From Candidatus Frankia nodulisporulans (lineage in GTDB: Bacteria > Actinomycetota > Actinomycetes > Frankiales > Frankiaceae): DNA of 37,295 bases. Position 1 is the first letter of the stretch, and every line of letters begins with the position of its first letter. The notes beneath the pieces are model-generated. The model was given only the letters and a program-made list of their open reading frames with translations. It made no database searches and was not told the DNA's origin. A program made the position numbers and the translations under genes. This document shows, in pieces, positions 8,786-18,491 of this stretch. The DNA is taken from contig NZ_CADCWS010000016.1 in the NCBI RefSeq assembly GCF_902806475.1, forward strand, positions 1 through 37,295. The letters run 5' to 3'.

Positions 8786-8791
8786 AACGTA
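8786..8791 (-). promoter_or_regulatory. Leaderless -10 box of the Nudix gene
   Basis: TACGTT (TANNNT) ends six bases before the ATG at 8779. It lies inside the 35-base divergent gap, so the promoter of the plus-strand TPR gene must overlap it; TACTCT at 8790-8795 is a possible -10 box for that direction. Confidence 0.45.
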
Positions 8792-8814
8792 CTCTTTGTC
8801 TCACAGAAGTCGAC

Positions 8815-9861
8815 GTGACCGACACGCTGCCCGAACGGCTGGCACGACTTCCAGCCGAGACCCATCCCTCGTTCGGGACCGCGGCCCGCGCGCTGCTGTC
8901 CGAGCCAGCGGCGGGCGATGACGCGTTGACCGCCGCGGTCGACAACTCCGACCTTCCGGAGCAGACCCGGTTCAACGCCTTCTACTGCCTACAGGTGCGA
9001 GCCTGGCGGCGCCGGGATCATAGACGCCACCGAGCAAACACCGACCGCTACCAGTCCGCCTTCGGCGAGCACCCGATGTTCTACTTTCTCCAGGCCGAGT
9101 ACTACGCCACGCTCGACGACGAGCCCGCCAACCTGGACGCCGCCCTCACCTTCGCGGTGGAGGCCGTCACGCGTCTGCCGGGAGTGCCCGGCGTCCTTCA
9201 CCTCGCCGCACAGATCATCGCGGACCGCCACGAACGCGAGCCGGAACAGGATCGACGCCCGCTCCTTGACGCCGAGCGCTATATCCGTCAGGCGATCGCG
9301 CTCAGCGAGGGTGGCTACCCTCGCTATCACGCCACCCATGCGCGCATCGCGACATTACGCGGCTCCTTCGCCGCCGCCCGCGCGAGCATCGCTCGGGCCA
9401 TTGAGGACGAGGACAGCGCAGGCGCCGAATACCCCCTGCGCATGGGCGATTATCAGATCATTCGCGCCCGCATCCAGTACGCCCAGGAGGCTGAGCGCCT
9501 CGCCGAACGGCAGGAGGCTGCCGTACGGGAACTCCGCCAGGTTCGCGGCCAGGTCCTGGAGATCATGGGCCTGCTGGCCGCCGTGATCGCCTTCATCACA
9601 ACGGCGGCCACCATCGCAGCCGGGCAGCCCGCGAGGCCGGCCGCCGGGCTGCTGACCCTTGCCGGCGGGGTGACGCTGCTGGTCTTCTGGGGATTCCATG
9701 TGCTGATCAGCGGATCGTCCGGCCATGCGTCAACGAGCCAACGCCTCGCACCAGCGGTCATCGGTCTGATACTCCTGCTGGCGGGGTTCGTCATGACTGC
9801 GTGGGGGCCGGCGGATGCGGGTGGTGCAGTGCGTCAGCAGGTCGGACAAGACGCACAATGA
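8815..9861 (+). CDS. TPR-like protein with three C-terminal membrane helices
   Basis: 348 residues from a GTG at 8815; no named family recognised. Residues about 1-235 are helical with a TPR-like rhythm (FNAFYCLQVRAWRRRD, HPMFYFLQAEYYATL, AERYIRQAIALSEGGYPRYH, GSFAAARASIARAIEDED). A charged, probably coiled-coil stretch (YAQEAERLAERQEAAVRELR) then leads into three hydrophobic segments at about 249-268 (IMGLLAAVIAFITTAATIAA), 278-297 and 310-330. The layout is a cytoplasmic sensing or scaffold domain anchored by a helical hairpin. The 3' end overlaps the PP2C-like gene by 47 bases, so the two were probably made together. Function is inferred only: a membrane partner or substrate of the phosphatase. 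Confidence 0.8.
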   Translation: MTDTLPERLARLPAETHPSFGTAARALLSEPAAGDDALTAAVDNSDLPEQTRFNAFYCLQVRAWRRRDHRRHRANTDRYQSAFGEHPMFYFLQAEYYATLDDEPANLDAALTFAVEAVTRLPGVPGVLHLAAQIIADRHEREPEQDRRPLLDAERYIRQAIALSEGGYPRYHATHARIATLRGSFAAARASIARAIEDEDSAGAEYPLRMGDYQIIRARIQYAQEAERLAERQEAAVRELRQVRGQVLEIMGLLAAVIAFITTAATIAAGQPARPAAGLLTLAGGVTLLVFWGFHVLISGSSGHASTSQRLAPAVIGLILLLAGFVMTAWGPADAGGAVRQQVGQDAQ

Positions 9862-10642
9862 GGATGTGGCCGGTGCCCGGCGGGCCGCCGTCTGGGTGAT
9901 CGACGGTGCGAGCCAGCTGGGCGATCACACCCTGGTGGAGGGCCGTTCCCCGGCGGCCTGGCTCGCCGCGACAGCCAGCGCCTATCTGGCCCGGACGCCC
10001 TGGGCGGAGTCCGGGCGGCCCATACGTGACGTCGTACGTGAGCTCATCCTGTATGTCCGCGAAGCCGGTCGACACGCGGGGCTGGCCGATGCCGCCGGCT
10101 TTCCCAGCGCGAACCCTCAGCCTCGTGCGCCTGGTGCACGACCACCTCGAACTCTGCCTGCTCGGAGACAGTCCTGCTCTCGTGCGGCCGCCTTCGTCGA
10201 CCCGCAGTTCGACGGCGCGGAGGAACGGCTGCTCGACGCGGTCCGCGCGGAGCTTGATCGTGGTGTCGCACCCGCGACCGTCTATGCCCGAGCCCAGGCC
10301 ACCAACCGGGAACGCCGAATCCAGCGCAACACCCCGGCGGGACTCTGGGTGCTGGCGGACGTCCCCGAGGCCGCCGAGCACGCGTTCGTCACCACGGTGC
10401 CGATCACATCCGGGATGGAGCTGGTGGTGATGTCCGACGGCTTCGCCCGGGCACTGCATCCCTTCGGTCTGGTCACCGATACCGACGCGTTGCTGGACGA
10501 GATCGCCGCCGGGCGGGCGGAGGCTCTGCTCGACCGACTCCGAACGGCGGAACGAGCCGACTCCGCCCGAGTGGCCTTCCCGCGATTCAGTATCAGCGAC
10601 GACGCGACCATGCTGCACGCCCGGCTGTCCCGGACGGACTGA
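9815..10642 (+). CDS. PP2C-family serine/threonine phosphatase with a frame-disturbed centre
   Basis: Read as one 275-residue frame, it carries the PP2C metal sites: KTHNEDVAG (Glu16, Asp17), VIDGASQLG (Asp30), VVMSDGFARAL (Asp208) and ISDDATML (Asp262, Asp263). Residues about 99-126 are an Arg/Pro-rich run unlike the family. Over the same bases (about 10110-10185) the next frame reads RTLSLVRLVHDHLELCLLGD, exactly the missing PP2C core with its LLGDS strand, after which the original frame resumes. Two compensating frameshifts therefore seem present, either true lesions or sequence errors. If real, the product lacks a core strand and may be inactive. The family dephosphorylates Ser/Thr in proteins; the adjoining TPR membrane protein is the obvious candidate partner. 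Confidence 0.75.
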   Translation: MRVVQCVSRSDKTHNEDVAGARRAAVWVIDGASQLGDHTLVEGRSPAAWLAATASAYLARTPWAESGRPIRDVVRELILYVREAGRHAGLADAAGFPSANPQPRAPGARPPRTLPARRQSCSRAAAFVDPQFDGAEERLLDAVRAELDRGVAPATVYARAQATNRERRIQRNTPAGLWVLADVPEAAEHAFVTTVPITSGMELVVMSDGFARALHPFGLVTDTDALLDEIAAGRAEALLDRLRTAERADSARVAFPRFSISDDATMLHARLSRTD

Positions 10643-10672
10643 CGGCCCCGCGCGTCGGGCCGGCCCGCTTCC

Positions 10673-10678
10673 TAGACT
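10673..10678 (+). promoter_or_regulatory. Leaderless -10 box of the adenosyltransferase gene
   Basis: TAGACT (TANNNT) ends six bases before the ATG at 10685, separating this gene from the phosphatase gene upstream, which stops at 10642. Confidence 0.5.
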
Positions 10679-10684
10679 GGGGGC

Positions 10685-11257
10685 ATGGCGGTACACCTGA
10701 CCCGGATCTACACCCGTACCGGTGACGACGGGACGACGGCGCTCGGTGACATGTCCCGGGTGGCGAAGACGGATCCGCGGCTGGCCGCCTACGCCGACGT
10801 CGACGAGGCGAACGCGGCGATCGGCGTGGCGCTGGCCCTCGGCGGGCTGGCGGACGAGGTGCGCACCGTGCTCGGGCAGGTCCAGAACGACCTGTTCGAC
10901 GTCGGCGCCGACCTGTGCACCCCGGTCGTGGCGGACCCGCCCTATCCGCCGCTGCGGATCACCGAGGGCTATGTCGACCGGCTGGAGGAGGCCTGCGACC
11001 GGTTCAACGCCGATCTGCCGAAGCTCGCCTCGTTCATCCTCCCCGGTGGGACGCCGGGTGCCGCTCTGCTGCACACCGCCCGCACGGTCGCCCGGCGGGC
11101 CGAGCGGTCGGTCTGGGCGCTGCTCGAGGCCGACCCGGAGCACACCGGTCCCCTGCCGGCCCGTTACCTCAACCGGCTCTCGGACCTTCTGTTCATCCTC
11201 GCCCGCATCGCGAACCCCGGCGGCGACATCCTCTGGCGACCCGCCGCCCACGCCTGA
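10685..11257 (+). CDS. pduO: ATP:cob(I)alamin adenosyltransferase, PduO type
   Basis: Transfers the adenosyl group of ATP to cob(I)alamin to make coenzyme B12. The 190-residue protein has the PduO signatures: YTRTGDDGTTALGD at the ATP loop, DVDEANAAIGVAL, then ARRAERSVWALL and YLNRLSDLLFILAR, where the Arg and Asn/Asp residues bind ATP. It is full length for a stand-alone PduO domain. It would supply and load the cofactor of MeaA, encoded about 5 kb away. It converges on atpC, with a strong hairpin between them. Confidence 0.95.
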   Translation: MAVHLTRIYTRTGDDGTTALGDMSRVAKTDPRLAAYADVDEANAAIGVALALGGLADEVRTVLGQVQNDLFDVGADLCTPVVADPPYPPLRITEGYVDRLEEACDRFNADLPKLASFILPGGTPGAALLHTARTVARRAERSVWALLEADPEHTGPLPARYLNRLSDLLFILARIANPGGDILWRPAAHA

Positions 11258-11277
11258 TCCCCGGGTGGACGTGCGAC

Positions 11278-11309
11278 GGGCGCGTCCCCGTCGTGCGAGG
11301 AACGCGCCC
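11278..11309. terminator. First hairpin between pduO and atpC
   Basis: GGGCGCGT at 11278 pairs with ACGCGCCC at 11302 (8 bp, 16-base loop), 21 bases after the pduO stop. With the next hairpin it forms a tandem terminator between convergent genes. Confidence 0.5.
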
Positions 11310-11318
11310 GTGAGATAC

Positions 11319-11348
11319 CCGACCGGCTGACGTGAGCCAGCCGGTCGG
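11319..11348. terminator. Strong bidirectional hairpin between pduO and atpC
   Basis: A perfect 11-bp stem (CCGACCGGCTG with CAGCCGGTCGG) with an 8-base loop, midway between the pduO stop and the atpC stop. It is symmetrical and so can act for both strands. There is no U-run. Confidence 0.65.
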
Positions 11349-11418
11349 AACCGCCAGCCGCCCAGCTGACCGGGACGGCCAGCCGATCCAGGCGGTGGTC
11401 AGCTGTTCGGTGTGGCGG

Positions 11419-11678
11419 TCAACTGCTCAGAGTGGCGGTTTCGGCCAGGATGCTGACGCCGGAGTGGGTGACGGAGATGAAGCCACCGTCGACCGCCGCG
11501 GAGATCTCCTGACCGCCGGTCTTCACCCGGACGGTGCCACCGGGGGCCAGGACCCCCAGCAGCGGCACGTGGCCGGGCAGTACACCGAGGTCACCGTCGG
11601 TGGTGCGGGCGATCACCATGTCGGCGTCGCCGGACCACACCTCCTGCTCGGGCGAGACGATCGCGACCCGGATGGGCA

Positions 11679-11679
<1 letters not shown>
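11419..11679 (-). CDS. atpC: ATP synthase epsilon subunit AtpC, short form
   Basis: Part of the central stalk of F1; couples gamma rotation to the c-ring. From the ATG at 11679, which overlaps the atpD stop as TGATG, the protein is only 86 residues: MPIRVAIVSPEQEVWSGDAD, then GDLGVLPGHVPLLGVLAPGG and VDGGFISVTHSGVSILAE. This is the complete N-terminal beta-sandwich and nothing more. Usual epsilon subunits (about 120-135 residues) add two C-terminal helices that can extend into F1 and inhibit ATP hydrolysis; here the stop comes right after the last strand. I saw no helical remnant in the 160 bases beyond it. The frame is open upstream to 11724, but that part lies within atpD. Confidence 0.95.
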
Positions 11680-13221
<1,542 letters not shown>

Positions 13222-13291
13222 TACACCGGCGCCGTACCGTCTTACAACGTTGCGATCGTTCCGTTAGTGCCGGTTGCCGGCCCGAAGGTGA

Positions 13292-14200
13292 TCAGCCGGC
13301 CGAGGCAAGGGCGTTCGCCCCACCGACGATCTCGGAGATCTCCTGGGTGATGGCGTCCTGCCGGGCCCGGTTGGCCAGGCGGCTGTAGATCCGGGCGAGG
13401 TCCTCGGCGTTGTCCGTGGCCGACTTCATCGCCCGCTGCCGCGCGGCGGACTCCGACGCGGCCGATTCCAGCAGCGCCGCGTAGAGCCGGCTTTCGACGT
13501 ACCGGGGCAGCAGCGCGTCGAGCACCGCCTCGGCCGACGGCTCGAACTCGTACTGGGGCAGCGGCGTGCCGGAGGACGAGGCGGGGGCCGCCCCGTCCGA
13601 CTCGCCGAGCGCCTTCGGCAGCAGCCGGTTCGCGACGGCCGTCTGGGTCAGCGCCGAGACGTACTCGGTGTGCACCAGGTGGATCTCGTCGACCCCGCCG
13701 TCCTCGCCGCCGGCGACGAACGACGAGATCAGCGCGTCGGCGACCGACTTGGCGTCGGCGTAGGACGGCTGCTCGGAGAACCCGGTGTACTCGCCGTTGA
13801 TCGTGCGGCCGCGGAAGCGGTAGTACCCGACTCCCTTACGGCCGACGACGTGCAGCTCGATGTCCTTGCCCTCGGCGCGCAGCGTCTCGGTGAGCTCACC
13901 CGCCCGCTTGAGCGCGTTCGAGCTGTACCCGCCGGCCAGACCACGGTCGCTGGTGACCACGACGACCGCGACCCGGGTGGGGTTCTCCCGGCCGGTGGTC
14001 AGCGGGTGGCTGGTCGTCGACTGCGACGCCACCGCCTCGATCACCCGGGTGATCTCCTCGGCGTACGGACGGGCCGCCGCGACCCGGGCTCGCGCCTTGG
14101 CGATCCGGGAGGCGGCGATCAGCTCCATCGCCTTGGTGATCTTCTTCGTCGACTGCACCGAGCGGATGCGCCGCCGGTACTCACGAAGCTGCCCCGCCAC
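13292..14200 (-). CDS. atpG: ATP synthase gamma subunit AtpG
   Basis: Rotor shaft of F1. The 302 residues start with the conserved AGQLREYRRRIRSVQSTKKI and end with the matching C-terminal helix ASESAARQRAMKSATDNAED and RQDAITQEISEIVGGANAL. The middle carries VVVTSDRGLAGGYSSN. A short Ser/Ala/Gly insertion around residues 205-215 (SDGAAPASSSGT) is typical of actinobacterial gamma subunits. The start lies 3 bases after the atpA stop, so it is surely cotranscribed. Confidence 0.97.
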   Translation of the reverse strand: MAGQLREYRRRIRSVQSTKKITKAMELIAASRIAKARARVAAARPYAEEITRVIEAVASQSTTSHPLTTGRENPTRVAVVVVTSDRGLAGGYSSNALKRAGELTETLRAEGKDIELHVVGRKGVGYYRFRGRTINGEYTGFSEQPSYADAKSVADALISSFVAGGEDGGVDEIHLVHTEYVSALTQTAVANRLLPKALGESDGAAPASSSGTPLPQYEFEPSAEAVLDALLPRYVESRLYAALLESAASESAARQRAMKSATDNAEDLARIYSRLANRARQDAITQEISEIVGGANALASAG

Positions 14201-14203
14201 GGA

Positions 14204-15781
14204 TCAGCCCTCGTTCCGGGCCAGCGGCTGCCCGTCGGCCAGCGTGAACTGGTTCTTGAAGGTGGCGATGGCCGTCTCGAGCGAGGAGACCGTGTCGTCC
14301 CCGAGCTTGCCGGTGGCGATGATCGAATCGAAGATCGTGCCGTGCGAGCGGCCGACGTAGTCGAGGAACTCCCGCTCGAACCGGCGGATCTCGCCCACCG
14401 GCACGTCGTCGAGCTTGCCGGTGGTGCCGGCCCAGAGCGACACGACCTGCCGCTCGCTGGCGTACGGCTGGTTCTGCGGCTGCTTGAGCAGCTCGACCAG
14501 CCGCGCACCCCGGGCCAGCTGGTCCCGGGAGGCCTTGTCCAGGTCGGAACCGAAGGCGGAGAACGCCTCCAGCTCGCGGTACTGGGCGAGGTCCAGGCGC
14601 AGCCGGCCGGCGACGGACTTCATCGCCTTGGTCTGCGCGGACCCGCCGACCCGCGACACCGAGGTGCCGACGTTGATGGCCGGACGGACACCCTGGTTGA
14701 ACAGGTCCGACTCCAGGAAGACCTGGCCGTCGGTGATCGAGATGACGTTCGTCGGGATGTAGGCCGAGATGTCGCTGGCCTTCGTCTCGATGATCGGCAG
14801 CCCGGTCAGCGATCCGCCGCCCAGCTCGTCGGACAGCTTCGCGCAGCGCTCCAGCAGACGGGAGTGCAGGTAGAACACGTCGCCGGGGTATGCCTCACGG
14901 CCCGGCGGGCGGCGCAGCAGCAGCGAGATCGCCCGGTACGCCTCGGCCTGCTTGGACAGGTCGTCGAACACGATCAGCGCGTGCTGGCCGTTGTACATCC
15001 AGTGCTGGGCGATCGCCGAACCCGAGTAGGGGGCGATGTACTTGAAGCCGGCCGGCTCGTCCGCGGGGGCGGCGACGATGGTGGTGTAGGCCAGCGCGCC
15101 GGCCTCCTCCAGGGTGTTCACCACCTCGCGGATGGTCGACTTCTTCTGGCCGATGGCCACGTAGACGCACTTGACCTGGCGCTTCGGGTCGCCGGATTCC
15201 CAGTTGTCACGCTGGTTGATGATCGCGTCGATGGCCACCGTGGTCTTGCCGGTCTGCCGGTCACCGATGATCAGCTGGCGCTGGCCGCGGCCGATGGCGG
15301 TCATGGCGTCGATCGCCTTGATGCCGGTCTGCAGCGGCTCCTTGACCGGCTGGCGCTGGACGACCGTCGGCGCCTGCAGCTCGAGGGCACGGGTGCCCTC
15401 GAGCTGGATCTCGCCGAGGCCGTCGATCGGCCGCCCGAGCGGGTCGACCACGCGGCCGAGGAAGCCGTCGCCGACCGGGACCGCGAGGATCTCGCCGGTG
15501 CGGCGGACCTCCTGGCCCTCCTGGATGTGCTCGGCGTCGCCGAGGATGACGCTACCGATCTCGCCGACCTCGAGGTTCAGCGCGAGACCGAGCACGCCGC
15601 CCTGGAACTCGAGCAGCTCGTTGGTCATCGTGTGCGGCAGACCCTCGACCCGGGCGATTCCGTCGCCGGTGACGACGACCCGGCCGACCTCCTCCCGACC
15701 GGCGGAGGTGGCCTGGAAGGAGTCGACGTACTCCCGTAGGGCGTCGCGGATCTCCTCCGGCCGGATGGAGAGCTCAGTCAT
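14204..15781 (-). CDS. atpA: ATP synthase alpha subunit AtpA
   Basis: Regulatory, nucleotide-binding subunit of F1. The 525 residues begin [20 protein letters not shown] and contain the P-loop [13 protein letters not shown] (about 170-182), the arginine-finger region [20 protein letters not shown] and [14 protein letters not shown]. It is full length for the family. A C-terminal tail ([14 protein letters not shown]) is slightly longer than in E. coli, as usual in Actinobacteria. Confidence 0.98.
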   Translation of the reverse strand: MTELSIRPEEIRDALREYVDSFQATSAGREEVGRVVVTGDGIARVEGLPHTMTNELLEFQGGVLGLALNLEVGEIGSVILGDAEHIQEGQEVRRTGEILAVPVGDGFLGRVVDPLGRPIDGLGEIQLEGTRALELQAPTVVQRQPVKEPLQTGIKAIDAMTAIGRGQRQLIIGDRQTGKTTVAIDAIINQRDNWESGDPKRQVKCVYVAIGQKKSTIREVVNTLEEAGALAYTTIVAAPADEPAGFKYIAPYSGSAIAQHWMYNGQHALIVFDDLSKQAEAYRAISLLLRRPPGREAYPGDVFYLHSRLLERCAKLSDELGGGSLTGLPIIETKASDISAYIPTNVISITDGQVFLESDLFNQGVRPAINVGTSVSRVGGSAQTKAMKSVAGRLRLDLAQYRELEAFSAFGSDLDKASRDQLARGARLVELLKQPQNQPYASERQVVSLWAGTTGKLDDVPVGEIRRFEREFLDYVGRSHGTIFDSIIATGKLGDDTVSSLETAIATFKNQFTLADGQPLARNEG

Positions 15782-15803
15782 CGCTTACGTCCTTCGTCGT
15801 GCA

Positions 15804-15850
15804 TCGCTGGCGGGGTTCGTCGCTGGCAGGGTTCGTCGCAGGCAGGTTCA
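15804..15850. repeat. 16-bp tandem repeat in the atpH-atpA spacer
   Basis: Units tcgctggcggggttcg (15804) and tcgctggcagggttcg (15820) are followed by a decayed third copy from 15836. They fill much of the 84-base spacer between the atpH stop and the atpA start. Confidence 0.7.
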
Positions 15851-15865
15851 TGATCGCCACGGCGA

Positions 15866-16702
15866 CTACCGGAGCATCGCCCGGCGCGCGGCGACCAGAC
15901 GGCGCAACACGCTGCCGTCGACCACCTCGTCACCGACCTGTACCACGACCCCGCCGAGCAGCGTGGGATCGAGGTCTACCTGGAGTTGGATCTGGCGACC
16001 GAAGTACCGGCTGACGGCGGCGCCCAGCCGGGTGACCACCTCGTCGGACAGCGGCACCGCCGAACGGACGACCGCGACGACCCGGTCCCGGCGGGCCGCG
16101 GCGATCCGGCTGAAGTCAGCCAGGCGCCGTTCGACATCGCCGTGCACCCGGTCGGCCGCGGCCTGCTCGGCGAGCTTGAGGGTCACCGGATGGGCCCGCC
16201 CGGACAGCAGGCGGGCCAGCAGCCCGTTCTTGAGCTCCGTGGGCGCGGCCGGGTCGGTGAGGGCGAGCGCGAGCTGCGAGTTCTGACCGAGAATCCGACC
16301 GAACCGGAACAGCTCGTCCTCGACCTCCTCCAACGCCCCGTCCCGTTCGGCCTCGACCAGCAGCGCCTCGACGCTCAGCTCGAGCAGCGCGAAGCGCAGA
16401 TCGGTCTGCCGCGACCAGCGGGCGCTGACCGCGGCCTGCACGATGGTCAGGCTCGCGGAGGCGAGCTGACCAGCGAACAGCCGGGCCGCCAGGTCGGTGC
16501 GGGCCGCGACCGGCGCGCCGGGGTCGGTGAACGCCCGGCGCACGGTCGGTTCACGGCCAAGCAGCGCGGCGACGGAGCGCAGGTCCGCGGCGACCCGCGC
16601 GGCATCGGCGGCGCTGGCCGCGGTGACGCCGACCGGAGTCGCCATCACCTGGTCGAGGGTGGCCCGGGCGGCGGCGAGGCCATGCCTGCTGGCTCCCTCC
16701 AC
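15866..16702 (-). CDS. atpH: ATP synthase delta subunit AtpH
   Basis: Stator subunit joining the b stalk to the top of F1. At 278 residues it is about 100 longer than E. coli delta, which is normal in Actinobacteria, where an N-terminal extension is common. C-terminal conserved parts are ERDGALEEVEDELFRFGRIL, the EVVTRLGAAVSRYFGRQIQL segment and DPTLLGGVVVQVGDEVVDGS. The start is a GTG at 16702, two bases after the atpF stop. A GGAGGG inside the first codons hints that a later start is possible, but no good one lies in frame. Confidence 0.95.
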   Translation of the reverse strand: MEGASRHGLAAARATLDQVMATPVGVTAASAADAARVAADLRSVAALLGREPTVRRAFTDPGAPVAARTDLAARLFAGQLASASLTIVQAAVSARWSRQTDLRFALLELSVEALLVEAERDGALEEVEDELFRFGRILGQNSQLALALTDPAAPTELKNGLLARLLSGRAHPVTLKLAEQAAADRVHGDVERRLADFSRIAAARRDRVVAVVRSAVPLSDEVVTRLGAAVSRYFGRQIQLQVDLDPTLLGGVVVQVGDEVVDGSVLRRLVAARRAMLR

Positions 16703-16704
16703 CG

Positions 16705-17292
16705 TCAGCCCCCCGGCCCGACCGGCGCGGCGGTGCTACCCGCGGCCGAGTTGTCCAGCGCGGCGATGAAATCGTCGATCAGCCGGCTCTGGGTGGTCGT
16801 GCTCTCCACCTGGTAGCCCACGATCTTCGACGCCAGTTCGACGGCGAGGTCCCCGACTTCCCGACGAACCTGGGCGACGATCTGTGCCCGGTCGGCCGCG
16901 AGCTGGGCATCGGCTCGCGCCCGCAGTTCGATGATCTCCCGCTGGGCCTCGTCCCGGAGACCCGCGGTGATCTGCAGACCTTCGCTGCGCGCTTCGTCCC
17001 GGATGCGCGCTGCTTCGGCCCTGGCCTCGGCGAGCTGGGCGCGGTACTCCTCCAGCAGCGCCTGTGCCTCACGCTGTGCCGCCTCGGCGCGGGCCAGCCC
17101 ACCCTCGATGCGGTCGGTGCGCTCCTGATAGACCTTCGAGACCTGCGGGCGGATCTTCCAGAAGAAGAAGGCCACCAGCAGCCCGAACGCCAGCGTGCCG
17201 ATGATCAGTTCGCTCAGCGGCGGGATCAGGACGTTCTCGTCATGGCCACCACTCTCGGTGGCGGCAGACACAAGGGCAACTGTCAAAGACAT
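16705..17292 (-). CDS. atpF: ATP synthase b subunit AtpF
   Basis: Peripheral stalk subunit of Fo. 195 residues with one membrane helix (LIIGTLAFGLLVAFFFWKI, about 29-48) followed by a long charged coiled coil (RIEGGLARAEAAQREAQALL onward to about residue 160), as expected for b. The C-terminus (VGDLAVELASKIVGYQV) is the delta-contacting part. A low-complexity tail, SAAGSTAAPVGPGG, ends the protein. It lies 15 bases after the atpE stop. Confidence 0.96.
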   Translation of the reverse strand: MSLTVALVSAATESGGHDENVLIPPLSELIIGTLAFGLLVAFFFWKIRPQVSKVYQERTDRIEGGLARAEAAQREAQALLEEYRAQLAEARAEAARIRDEARSEGLQITAGLRDEAQREIIELRARADAQLAADRAQIVAQVRREVGDLAVELASKIVGYQVESTTTQSRLIDDFIAALDNSAAGSTAAPVGPGG

Positions 17293-17307
17293 GATCGCTC
17301 CCCCGGT

Positions 17308-17568
<261 letters not shown>

Positions 17569-17621
17569 CTATTCAGTCAGGCACCGGGCTCGCCGGTGCA
17601 GGTATAGAGAGAGGAGGGAAA

Positions 17622-18491
17622 TCAGGCGTGTGCCGCCGCGGGCACGCCCACCGGGGCGTGCTCGGCGAGATCCTCGGACGGAGCGACCTCGTGCTCTCCG
17701 TGCGCCATCGCGCCACCGATGTAGGCGGCGGTGAGGATGGTGATGATGTAGGCCTGGAGAGCGTCGATGACAAGCTCGAACGCCGTGAGGACAATCGCCA
17801 CGAGCAGCGACGCGACACCGAAGACAAAGGGAGGCTTGGGCAGCAGGTAGTCCGCGCCCAGGGAGAAGACCAGCAGCAGGAGGTGCCCCGCGAACATGTT
17901 CGCGAACAACCGGATGGCCAGCGTGAACGGCCGCACGATCAGGGTCGACAGGACCTCGATCGGAGCCAGCAGCACCCGGATGAACAGTGGCGCCGTCGGC
18001 GCCGGGTCGACCATCTCCTTGAAGTACGCACCCGCACCGTTGGCCTTGATACCGGCGTAGTTGAACATCACGTAGGTGATGACCGCGAGGACCATCGGCA
18101 CCGCGACCCGTGACGTCGCCGGGAACTGGGCCCCCGGGATCACCGCGAGCGAGTTCGCGACCAGCACGAAGCTGAACAGGACCAGCAGGTAGGGCGTGTA
18201 CCGCGCTCCCTTCTCGCCGATCACACCGCGGGCGATCTGGGTGTCGACGAAGTCGTAGGCGGACTCGCACAGGTTCTGCAGACCGCGGGGTATGATCCTA
18301 GCTTGACGGAAACCCAGCCAGAAGATCACACCGACGAACAGCGCGGCGAAGATCGTGAGACCGGTCGCCTTGTTGAGGTACAGATGTACGGAACCGACCT
18401 CGATGTCAAACCAGTGCGGGGTCTGAAAGACCTCCTTCGTGGGTCCTTCGAAGCCCTCATCAGCGAGGACCGGCACGACTGACACCTCCAT
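17622..18491 (-). CDS. atpB: ATP synthase a subunit AtpB
   Basis: Proton channel subunit of Fo. 289 residues with five to six membrane helices. The essential Arg is in [19 protein letters not shown], and the last helices read [20 protein letters not shown] and [13 protein letters not shown]. The ATG at 18491 has no Shine-Dalgarno sequence before it. However, GGAGG in its first codons lies eight bases before an in-frame GTG (18476), which may be the true start. It is the first gene after the 935-base gap, so its leader or promoter should lie in that gap. Confidence 0.97.
   Translation of the reverse strand: MEVSVVPVLADEGFEGPTKEVFQTPHWFDIEVGSVHLYLNKATGLTIFAALFVGVIFWLGFRQARIIPRGLQNLCESAYDFVDTQIARGVIGEKGARYTPYLLVLFSFVLVANSLAVIPGAQFPATSRVAVPMVLAVITYVMFNYAGIKANGAGAYFKEMVDPAPTAPLFIRVLLAPIEVLSTLIVRPFTLAIRLFANMFAGHLLLLVFSLGADYLLPKPPFVFGVASLLVAIVLTAFELVIDALQAYIITILTAAYIGGAMAHGEHEVAPSEDLAEHAPVGVPAAAHA

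Noticed and set aside
10643-10684. Cobalamin riboswitch before pduO or meaA
   Set aside because: The spaces are too short or carry no B12-box-like element, and pduO appears leaderless.
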